A stretch of DNA of 5,400 nt from Campylobacterales bacterium (GTDB taxonomy: Bacteria > Campylobacterota > Campylobacteria > Campylobacterales > JACAEZ01), in NCBI GenBank assembly GCA_013388565.1, contig JACAEZ010000098.1:1-5400 (forward strand), written 5' to 3'. Under the pieces are notes generated by a model. The model did no database searches. It was not told the origin of the DNA and worked only from the letters and a program-made list of their open reading frames with translations. The position numbers and the translations under genes were made by a program. This document shows, one piece after another, positions 1-5,400 of this stretch (position 1 is the first letter of the stretch; each line of letters begins with the position of its first letter).

Positions 1-1
1 A

Positions 2-406
2 AAAAAGATTGATGGAAAAAAGATAGTTTTTGCAATATACCAGTCAAATAATTTTGGAAATAATAAATATATAAAAGATATTTTTGAAAGTGAATACAAA
101 GGTTTTTTAAAAGAGTATGAAATAGAATTTAGAATAGTTACAAAATCTGATTTGAAAGATGATGTAAAAATAAATGCCATATATCTTTTAGATATAGATG
201 AAAATGCAGAATTTATAATAGACTATGCACAAACTAAGGAAATTTTAACATTTTGTTATCATGAAGTGGATATAAAAAAAGGGTGTTTATTTACATTGGA
301 GATTACAAATAAACCAAGACCTGTTTTAAATATCTATAGTTTAAAAAAATCAAATATAAGTTTAGAACCTGCTTTTTTACAATTTGTAAAGGTATTTAAT
401 GAATAA
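2..406 (+). CDS. Small YfiR-like (DUF4154-like) protein, 3' part only
   Basis: The reading frame is open from base 2 to the TAA at 404-406, giving 134 visible residues; the start lies before the window. A TTG at 152 is in frame but sits inside the coding sequence and is not a convincing start. The visible part alternates strands and helices: an early VFAIYQ strand, an AIYLLDID strand, then EILTFCY, a KKGCLFTLEI strand, LNIYSLKKSNISL, and a final helix that stops soon after. This order resembles the C-terminal half of YfiR/DUF4154 proteins, which have an LTVSD-like motif, a Gly followed by a hydrophobic strand, then an IN...AGL.IS..LL segment. That family is periplasmic and usually about 170-190 residues, so about 40 residues including any signal peptide would be missing. 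The gene overlaps the next kinase by 8 bases, implying one operon. The family call is inferred from pattern only; a partial substrate-binding-like protein is the main alternative. Confidence 0.75.
   Translation, partial: KKIDGKKIVFAIYQSNNFGNNKYIKDIFESEYKGFLKEYEIEFRIVTKSDLKDDVKINAIYLLDIDENAEFIIDYAQTKEILTFCYHEVDIKKGCLFTLEITNKPRPVLNIYSLKKSNISLEPAFLQFVKVFNE
388..392 (+). promoter_or_regulatory. Ribosome binding site of the membrane kinase
   Basis: AAAGG lies 6 bases before the ATG at 399 and inside the end of the preceding gene. With the 8-base overlap of the two genes it suggests translational coupling, and it supports 399 as the kinase start. Confidence 0.6.
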
Positions 407-2654
407 AAATAGTTTAATATTTAAACTTTTTTCAATATTTTTGATTATGTTAGTGACTATTCCAGTGGCATTTTATCTATTTTTTGAAATAAATATGAAA
501 AATATTGCATATGAGATGGAGCATGAAAAGGCTAGAAGCTTGACAAGTATGTTTAAAGGTAGTATTTCTGTAGCTTTAGATTTAAATTTGGGAGAAGATA
601 TTAGATTTTTAATAAAACAAGCCATGAGGTTAAATAATGATATTTTAAAAATTAATATTAAAAATGTAAATGGTGAAATAGTCGTTTCTGAACATGTTGA
701 GAATTTTCAATCAATAGAGAGTATTAAAATAGTAGATGATATACATGATGAGATATTAAAGAAAAAAATAGGGTATATTGAACTTTACTACTCAATGAAA
801 TATTATAATCAAATGATGGAAGAGAGAAACTTGATGTTGCAAAATGTTGCGATTATGATATTTGTTTTACTTCTATTTTTTGTCTATTATTTAGAAGTAA
901 CATTAAATCCACTTTTGCAACTTATTAATAGTATATTAAGTTTTGATATAAAATCAAAAGTGAATAATATTAGAACTACAGATAGAAAAGATGAAATAGG
1001 TTTAATTCAAAATACTATTTCAAATGTTTTTGATAAATCAATAGAATATGCAGCTATTATTGAAGATTTAATAAGTGATTTGGAAGAGAGAGTAGAGGAG
1101 AGAACTGTTGAACTTAGAGAATCTGAACAACATTTTAAAGCACTATCTGAAAAATCTCTTACAGGAGTGTATCTGATTTTTGAAAATAAATTTATATATG
1201 TAAATAAAACATTGGCTGATACTTTAGGATATGCAGTTAGTGAAATAATTGGCAGGTCGCCATTTGAATTTATTTATAAAGAAGATATTGATAATTTAAA
1301 AATGACAATTAATAAAAAGTTAAACTATGAACCGCTAGAGCAGGGGTATCAAGCAAGAGCAGTAACAAGAAGTGGGGATACAATATATTTAAATATTTAT
1401 AGTACAGTAGTAGATTATCATGGTGAAGTTGCACTACTTGGAAATACACTTGATATTACAGAAAAAATAAAAAATGAAAAAGATATAAAACTTTTATCAA
1501 CAGCATTAGAACAAACAGCAGATACCGTGCTTATAACAGATAGAGAGGGAAATATAATATATGTAAATAAAGCATTTATTGAACAAACAGGTTTTACTAA
1601 AGATGAAGTAATTGATAAAAATCCAAAAATATTAAAATCAAACCAGATGGATGCTGATTTTTATAAAAATATGTGGGATATTATTTTAAATAAAGAGGTA
1701 TTTAGAGGTGTATTTATAAATAAAAAGAAAAATGGTGATATATTCTATGAACAAAAAACAATATCTCCTATTTTAGGCTCTAATTTTGAGATAAACTATT
1801 TTGTTTCAAATGGTAAAGATATAACAGATTTGATAAAAATAGAAAATGATTTAAGAGATAAAAAAGATGAGTTGGAAAAGTTAAATATTGAACTTGAAAA
1901 CAGAGTTCAAACAGCAATTAATGAACAAAAAAAACAACAAGAGCTATTAATTCAGCAAAGTAAATTAGCAGCAATTGGAGAGCTTATAGGAAATATTGCA
2001 CATCAATGGAGACAGCCTTTAACACAAATTTCTGGTGCATTGATGAATATAGAGCTTAGAATGGAGCTAAATAGATTAGATAATAACTATTTAATTGAAA
2101 AAATAAAAGAGTCAAATATGTCATTAAACTATATGTCTAAAACTATTGATGATTTTAGAAACTTTTTTGCTCCAGATAAATCAGCAATTCTTTTTAGTTT
2201 AAATGGATGTCTTAAAAAATCATTAAAAATTTTGGAATCAACATTTAAAGCTAAAAATATAACTATTAATTTGATTGAATTAGATGAATGTAGTATATTT
2301 GGTTATAGTGGTGAATATTCACAAGTTATATTAAATATTTTGACAAATGCAAAAGATATATTTGAACAGCGAGAAATCAAAGATAGAGTAATAGTAATTG
2401 AATTAAAAAAAGATGATGATTGTTGTTTGTTATCCATAGAAGATAATGCTGGTGGTATTCATGTAGAACCTATTGATAAAATCTTTGAACCATATTTCAG
2501 CACAAAACATCAAACACAAGGAACAGGCATAGGACTTTATATGTCAAAAATTATTATAGAAAATAACATGAAAGGTAAATTATTAGTTGAAAATACAAAC
2601 AATGGTGCTAAATTTATTATAAAAAATAGAGCCAATGAAAGTATATCAAATTAA
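399..2654 (+). CDS. Membrane-bound PAS-PAS sensor histidine kinase
   Basis: This 751-residue protein should sense a signal, autophosphorylate a histidine and pass the phosphate to a response regulator not present here. Membrane segments at about 7-29 and 150-165 flank an outer domain of about 120 residues. That domain (ARSLTSMF..., a DILKINIKN strand, NGEIVVS, then IGYIELYYS) resembles CHASE8 or a small PDC sensor. A HAMP-like linker follows (P171, DEIGL at 198-202), then coiled coil (about 215-243), PAS1 (about 241-356, ending DIT), PAS2 (about 365-477, with NPKILKS and ending DIT) and a second coiled coil (about 480-525). The kinase core is complete: H-box HQWRQP with phosphoacceptor His535; DDFRNFF at 584-590; N-box Asn646 and Asn650; G1 DNAGG at 682-686; F-box IFEPYFSTK at 695-703; G2 GTGIGL at 708-713. 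No receiver or Hpt domain is attached. It is probably cotranscribed with the preceding small gene. The ligand is unknown. Confidence 0.95.
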   Translation: MNKNSLIFKLFSIFLIMLVTIPVAFYLFFEINMKNIAYEMEHEKARSLTSMFKGSISVALDLNLGEDIRFLIKQAMRLNNDILKINIKNVNGEIVVSEHVENFQSIESIKIVDDIHDEILKKKIGYIELYYSMKYYNQMMEERNLMLQNVAIMIFVLLLFFVYYLEVTLNPLLQLINSILSFDIKSKVNNIRTTDRKDEIGLIQNTISNVFDKSIEYAAIIEDLISDLEERVEERTVELRESEQHFKALSEKSLTGVYLIFENKFIYVNKTLADTLGYAVSEIIGRSPFEFIYKEDIDNLKMTINKKLNYEPLEQGYQARAVTRSGDTIYLNIYSTVVDYHGEVALLGNTLDITEKIKNEKDIKLLSTALEQTADTVLITDREGNIIYVNKAFIEQTGFTKDEVIDKNPKILKSNQMDADFYKNMWDIILNKEVFRGVFINKKKNGDIFYEQKTISPILGSNFEINYFVSNGKDITDLIKIENDLRDKKDELEKLNIELENRVQTAINEQKKQQELLIQQSKLAAIGELIGNIAHQWRQPLTQISGALMNIELRMELNRLDNNYLIEKIKESNMSLNYMSKTIDDFRNFFAPDKSAILFSLNGCLKKSLKILESTFKAKNITINLIELDECSIFGYSGEYSQVILNILTNAKDIFEQREIKDRVIVIELKKDDDCCLLSIEDNAGGIHVEPIDKIFEPYFSTKHQTQGTGIGLYMSKIIIENNMKGKLLVENTNNGAKFIIKNRANESISN

Positions 2655-2680
2655 TTTAATTTAATATTAATTTTAATATA
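2642..2680 (+). terminator. AT-only hairpin at the end of the membrane kinase
   Basis: Bases 2648-2655 pair with 2666-2673 (AAATTAAT with ATTAATTT) around a 10-base loop. TATAT at 2642-2646 pairs with ATATA at 2676-2680 after a small bulge. The structure spans the stop codon. It has no G-C pairs and no clear T-run after it, so a terminator role is weak; in such AT-rich DNA chance pairing is possible. Confidence 0.25.
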
Positions 2681-2903
2681 CCTAATTCCGATTCTAACTA
2701 ATATTTTATAAAATTAATCAAATCTAATAATATTTTTTATGGTTTAACTTTTGATATTACAATTTTAGTGGGCTTAGTTTGAAAAATGGAATGTAGTAAT
2801 TCATACATATAAGCTTTTATAAATAAAAATTTATCGAACATAGGTTATTTTATCTAAAAAGTGCTAACAAAGTTTATAGATGTAGGTATTATGTAGTTTT
2901 TTA

Positions 2904-2933
2904 GTGACAACTAAGTAATTTAATACATATAAA
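2904..2933 (+). promoter_or_regulatory. Candidate sigma-70-type promoter for the soluble kinase
   Basis: GTGACA at 2904-2909 (one mismatch to TTGACA) is followed after 18 bases by TATAAA at 2928-2933, about 50 bases upstream of the ATG at 2984. A second -10-like hexamer, TAAAAT, lies at 2945-2950 without a good -35. Both are pattern matches in AT-rich DNA, so confidence is limited. Confidence 0.35.
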
Positions 2934-2970
2934 AAAAATTGTTGTAAAATTATTTAATTTTTAAATGTTT

Positions 2971-2976
2971 AAAGGA
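2971..2976 (+). promoter_or_regulatory. Ribosome binding site that selects the ATG at 2984
   Basis: AAAGGA lies 7 bases before the ATG at 2984. A TTG at 2978 in the same frame would be only one base from this site, so 2984 is the better start. Confidence 0.6.
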
Positions 2977-2983
2977 TTTGTGC

Positions 2984-3226
2984 ATGACTTATAGTAATGC
3001 TGATATTTTATCTGTAGTTTTGGAGTTTTCTAAAAAGGTTTCAGAGATTAAAGATTATACTTTGCTTCAAGAGATGTTGGTTGATTATTCAAAAAGATTA
3101 ACAAAGGCACAAAGGGCTACAGTTTGGTTTTGTGATGATTTGAATAAAACATTATGGAGTGGTGTGGCTGATGGTCTTTGTAATGAAAATATACCTATTT
3201 ATAGTGGTATAGTAGAAGTTGTATAG
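2984..3226 (+). CDS. N-terminal fragment of the soluble kinase (start of GAF1)
   Basis: Eighty residues from ATG 2984 to TAG 3224-3226. After an N-terminal helical stretch (about 8-40) comes the first half of a GAF domain: AQRATVWFCDD at about 42-52, then LWSGVADG, then SGIV just before the frame is lost. The matching GAF2 segments are ADRATIWLYDE, LWTKVAHG and TGIVG. The last residues after SGIV come from the wrong frame. Alone this is half a domain and unlikely to fold or act independently. Confidence 0.6.
   Translation: MTYSNADILSVVLEFSKKVSEIKDYTLLQEMLVDYSKRLTKAQRATVWFCDDLNKTLWSGVADGLCNENIPIYSGIVEVV
3205..3225 (+). other. Frameshift site in GAF1
   Basis: Both frames are open here, which bounds the lesion. 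The first frame reads GIV-EVV-stop; the second reads on as CIGDDCSTISND. Changing GTAGAAGT to GTAGGAAGT (one G added by 3215) gives GIVGSCIGDD and joins the frames. The simplest explanation is loss of one G from a GG pair. Confidence 0.75.
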
Positions 3227-3255
3227 GTGATGATTGTTCTACTATATCAAATGAT

Positions 3256-4734
3256 ATGCACAATGATAGTAGGTTTTATTTAACTATAGAAAAAAAGACA
3301 GGTTATGTAGCGAAAAATTGTATAGTTGTACCATTTAAAAATTCTCATGATGAAGTTATTGGGGCTTTGCAAATTTTGAATAAGAGTAATGGTAATGAAG
3401 ATTTTACTCAAAAAGATTTAGAGCTGATAGAGTTTCTAGTAAGTTTTACTACAAATATTTTAAATTCACTTTTTTTAGATTTTCAGATAAATAAAATTTT
3501 TGAATATACTGCAAAAATATCAGATGAGACAGATACCGAAAAACTTTTAGTTATGCTTACTAATATGGGTAAAGATATATTAAAAGCTGATAGGGCTACT
3601 ATTTGGTTGTATGATGAACAAAAAGATATATTGTGGACTAAGGTAGCTCATGGTGTTGATAGATTGGAAAATAGTTCTACTACTGGAATTGTTGGTGAAA
3701 CATTTAAATTAAACAATACAATTATTTGTAATAATCCTTATGAAGATAGTAGGTTTAATAAGGAGATAGATGAAAAAACTGGTTATAAAACAAATAGTAT
3801 TATAGCAATATCTTTAAAGGGGAGTGATAATAGAGTTATTGGTGTTTTTCAATGTATAAATAAAAAATCTAAAAAGAGTGAATTTTTGTACTCTGATATA
3901 ACTAGAATTAAAATAATAGGTTCATATCTTGCAAATACATTGGAGAGAAGTAGTCTTTTGTATAAAAATGAATTTTTGGAAAAACGAGTTGCTGAAGAGA
4001 TATCAAAAAGAGTCTCTCATGAAAGAATAATGATACAAAATTCTAAAATGGCTGAAATGGGTAATATGATGGAGGCTATCATTCATCAATGGAAACAGCC
4101 AATATCTGCTACCTCTTTTGTTTGTGATGTTTCAATTTCATTTATAAATGATAACTCTTTAACTTTAGATAGTGCTAAAAAGAATTTTCAGACAATATAT
4201 AAAAATATAACATCATTAACAGATATTATAAATGATTTTAGAAACTTTTTTAAACCAGATAAAGAGAAAAAAGAGTTCTTTGTTGTAGAACTTTTAGAAA
4301 AAGTTGCTAAAGCTATGTCTCACCATTTGATGAGCAATTCTGCAGATTTAGAAATTCATGGTGATAAAAATTTGATGACAGTTGGTTATCCAAATGAGAT
4401 AATGCATGTGGCAATAAATATTATAAATAATGCACTAGATGCTATAAGTTCAAATAAAAATTTAAATATAGAACGAGCATGTATTCTAATAAATGTGGAG
4501 AGGTATGATAGTTATATCGTCATATCTATAAGTGATAATGGTGGTGGAATACCTGATGAAATCATGAAAAATATGTTTCAAGCATATAACACATCAAAAG
4601 GTGAAAAAGGTACTGGAATTGGTTTAGTTCTTGCAAAGACAATTATAGAAGAACACCATAATGGGTTGATAGAAGCATTTAATATAAATGGTGGTGCAGA
4701 GTTTAAAATTACTTTGCCAATAGTAGAAATATAA
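3256..4734 (+). CDS. C-terminal fragment of the soluble kinase: rest of GAF1, GAF2, HisKA-like, HATPase
   Basis: Numbered from the ATG at 3256, this open frame has 492 residues. GAF1 continues with DSRF at 4-7, KTGY at 14-17 and NK at 42-43. GAF2 (about 88-230) has ADRATIWLYDE, GIVGE, DSRF at 164-167, KTGYKT and NK at 202-203. A coiled coil (about 238-270) leads to the H-box HQWKQP with phosphoacceptor His277. Then come DFRNFFKPDK at 327-336, N-box Asn388 and Asn392, G1 DNGGGI at 427-432 and G2 GTGIGL at 452-457. The F-box is present but altered (MFQAYNTSK instead of the usual FEP(Y/F)F(S/T)TK). The ATG at 3256 has no Shine-Dalgarno sequence and lies inside a GAF domain, so this is probably the remainder of the gene starting at 2984. 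If translated on its own it would still carry a whole kinase core and GAF2. Confidence 0.8.
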   Translation: MHNDSRFYLTIEKKTGYVAKNCIVVPFKNSHDEVIGALQILNKSNGNEDFTQKDLELIEFLVSFTTNILNSLFLDFQINKIFEYTAKISDETDTEKLLVMLTNMGKDILKADRATIWLYDEQKDILWTKVAHGVDRLENSSTTGIVGETFKLNNTIICNNPYEDSRFNKEIDEKTGYKTNSIIAISLKGSDNRVIGVFQCINKKSKKSEFLYSDITRIKIIGSYLANTLERSSLLYKNEFLEKRVAEEISKRVSHERIMIQNSKMAEMGNMMEAIIHQWKQPISATSFVCDVSISFINDNSLTLDSAKKNFQTIYKNITSLTDIINDFRNFFKPDKEKKEFFVVELLEKVAKAMSHHLMSNSADLEIHGDKNLMTVGYPNEIMHVAINIINNALDAISSNKNLNIERACILINVERYDSYIVISISDNGGGIPDEIMKNMFQAYNTSKGEKGTGIGLVLAKTIIEEHHNGLIEAFNINGGAEFKITLPIVEI

Positions 4735-4774
4735 ATTGCATCTTTACTATTTGTATTTTCAATCTATATTTTTT
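4727..4774 (+). terminator. Candidate intrinsic terminator after the soluble kinase
   Basis: Bases 4727-4738 (AAATATAAATTG) pair with 4760-4771 (CAATCTATATTT) with one mismatch, around a 21-base loop. The descending arm runs into six T (4769-4774). The position overlapping the stop codon at 4732-4734 fits a terminator. The stem is almost all A-T and the loop is long, so stability is low. Confidence 0.35.
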
Positions 4775-4778
4775 AAAT

Positions 4779-4806
4779 GCTAGTGTCCAGTAATCTGTGT
4801 CAACAT
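4779..4806. repeat. Solitary IS256-family-like inverted repeat end
   Basis: This stretch has GTGTCCAGTAAT then CTGTGTCAACA. As I recall it, the IS256 terminal repeat follows the pattern GTCC, then GTA-rich bases, then TTGTGTAA, and the similarity is clear. It is also one of the least AT-rich short stretches in the tail. Read on the opposite strand it carries a TTGACA, as outward -35 boxes in IS ends do. No matching opposite end and no transposase remnant were found in the window, so it would be a solo end or scar. Family assignment is from memory of the repeat pattern. Confidence 0.3.
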
Positions 4807-4970
4807 TTAGATGGCTACAAAGAGTTATACAAAAATGTGAACTTATACCATTTAAAACAATAAATATATATTTTAAAACAGTTAGTATATTGAGTAAATT
4901 GCGATTTTGTCACTAATTTTAACTATATATTATTTGTTTTATTTTGTATAATAATTTTAAAAAATTTGTC

Positions 4971-4999
4971 TTGATTTTTTGTGCTGATATACTTATACT
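4971..4999 (+). promoter_or_regulatory. Promoter-like pair with no gene immediately downstream
   Basis: TTGATT at 4971-4976 and TATACT at 4994-4999 are separated by exactly 17 bases, in + orientation. This is the best promoter match in the window. Transcription would start near 5006, yet no coding sequence begins before the right edge, about 400 bases on. It may drive a small RNA or the gene beyond the edge through a long leader. Confidence 0.4.
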
Positions 5000-5393
5000 T
5001 AAAATCTTAGAACAGTTGATAGAATCAAAAAAATATTGTCAATAGAAATGAATACTTAGCAAATATCATTAATTTACTTAGAGTTTGTACTAAAAAATAA
5101 TTAGGTTTTATGTGTGAAAGTTGAGTTAGTGATTATCTTTTATTAATTTTGAGATATTTAAATACATACAATCTACAAAAGTATCAACAAAATTGTCTTA
5201 CAAAACTACAAAAATATGTATATATTTTAATCAATTTTATGTTTAAAATAATGTCTGGTTTAAAATATAAGTATTAATCAAATAAAAGTCCCTAAAATAG
5301 CCATTTTATAAAATTATCTATTGTATTACATATAAAAATAGCTCTACGGAATTTATCATGCAATTAGTTTGATGTAATTTATGAAATTTAAAA

Positions 5394-5399
5394 AAGGAG
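5394..5399 (+). promoter_or_regulatory. Strong Shine-Dalgarno sequence at the right edge
   Basis: AAGGAG, preceded by a run of A, occupies almost the last bases of the window. A + strand gene very likely starts within about 10 bases past the edge. Confidence 0.6.
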
Positions 5400-5400
5400 T

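Larger units (their letters stand above)
2655..2983. other. Intergenic spacer between the two kinase genes
   Basis: About 330 bases with no credible gene in any frame: stops are frequent and no Shine-Dalgarno plus start pair leads into a sustained frame. It holds the right half of the hairpin at the kinase stop, a small AT palindrome at 2819-2834, a possible promoter at 2904-2933 and the ribosome binding site of the next gene. The length and promoter-like sequence suggest the second kinase is transcribed separately. Confidence 0.7.
2984..4734 (+). pseudogene. Soluble GAF-GAF sensor histidine kinase, frameshifted
   Basis: Two frames together encode one protein: GAF1, GAF2, coiled coil, phosphoacceptor helix, HATPase. 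The first frame ends at TAG 3224-3226; the frame continuing the same GAF domain opens after a TAG at 3202-3204. The break therefore lies between about 3205 and 3223. One extra G beside 3215 restores GIVG and a 583-residue protein. It also makes the stretch from GIVG to DSRF 24 residues long, the same as in GAF2. There is no membrane segment or signal peptide, so the kinase would be cytoplasmic and read a diffusible ligand. The rest of the coding sequence looks undamaged, with all kinase boxes present. This means a recent mutation, a phase-variable or strain-specific break, or a sequencing error are all possible. No response regulator is adjacent. Confidence 0.8.
4735..5400. other. Gene-poor tail region
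   Basis: About 670 bases with frequent stops in all frames and no recognisable protein or RNA gene. It contains the terminator-like hairpin, an IS256-like end (4779-4806), two -10-like boxes in + orientation (TATAAT at 4947-4952 and TATACT at 4994-4999), a short hairpin at 5016-5028, and a ribosome binding site at the extreme right. Possible uses are the leader of the next gene, a small RNA, or a scar left by mobile DNA. Confidence 0.6.

Noticed and set aside
152..406. A complete 84-residue gene starting at TTG 152
   Set aside because: The frame is open to the left edge with protein-like sequence, so this is the tail of a longer gene.
2819..2834. ATAAAT-AAAA-ATTTAT palindrome as an operator or hairpin
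   Set aside because: Six A-T pairs are expected by chance in DNA of this composition.
2978..2983. TTG at 2978 as start of the soluble kinase
   Set aside because: It leaves only one base to the AAAGGA site; ATG 2984 has normal spacing.
3205..3226. Programmed ribosomal frameshifting joining the two kinase frames
   Set aside because: No X-XXY-YYZ slippery heptamer or downstream structure is visible at the junction, and one base added restores a conserved motif, which fits a mutation or sequencing error better.
3256..4734. An independent gene starting at ATG 3256
   Set aside because: No Shine-Dalgarno sequence precedes it, and the start lies in the middle of a GAF domain whose first half is coded just upstream.
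5293..5308. TAAAAT-AGCC-ATTTTA hairpin as a terminator
   Set aside because: Short A-T stem with no T-run following it.
4735..5400. CRISPR array, tRNA or decayed protein gene in the tail
   Set aside because: No regularly spaced repeats, no cloverleaf arms with a TTC-type loop, and no sustained or recognisable reading frame on either strand.

Overview
The DNA is very AT-rich and its genes use AT-rich codons. The two histidine kinases share a core with an HQW(R/K)QP H-box and a DFRNFF-x-PDK segment, a combination I associate with Campylobacterota (epsilonproteobacteria). The strong AT bias fits an Arcobacter-like member best. This placement comes from base composition and protein style, not from a marker gene.

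Layout, all on the + strand: (1) The 3' end of a small protein gene entering from the left edge (2-406), weakly YfiR-like (DUF4154). (2) Overlapping it by 8 bases, an intact 751-residue membrane sensor histidine kinase (399-2654): two membrane segments, a CHASE8-like outer domain, HAMP-like linker, two PAS domains, coiled coil, phosphoacceptor helix and HATPase. (3) A non-coding spacer of about 330 bases with a weak hairpin at the kinase stop and a possible promoter. (4) A soluble kinase gene (2984-4734), GAF-GAF-HisKA-HATPase, broken by a one-base frameshift near 3215 in the first GAF domain. Adding one G restores the GIVG motif and a continuous 583-residue protein. (5) A gene-poor tail of about 670 bases with a terminator-like hairpin, a lone sequence resembling an IS256-family inverted repeat, a good promoter-like pair with no gene behind it, and a Shine-Dalgarno sequence in the last bases that points to a gene starting just past the right edge.

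How the parts may work together: the first two genes look translationally coupled. Their order recalls the YfiR/YfiN system, in which a periplasmic YfiR protein represses a CHASE8-HAMP diguanylate cyclase, but here the output is a histidine kinase. The second kinase has no membrane segment and PDE/cyclase-type GAF domains, so it would read a cytoplasmic small-molecule signal if functional. No response regulator lies in the window, so the partners of both kinases are unknown.
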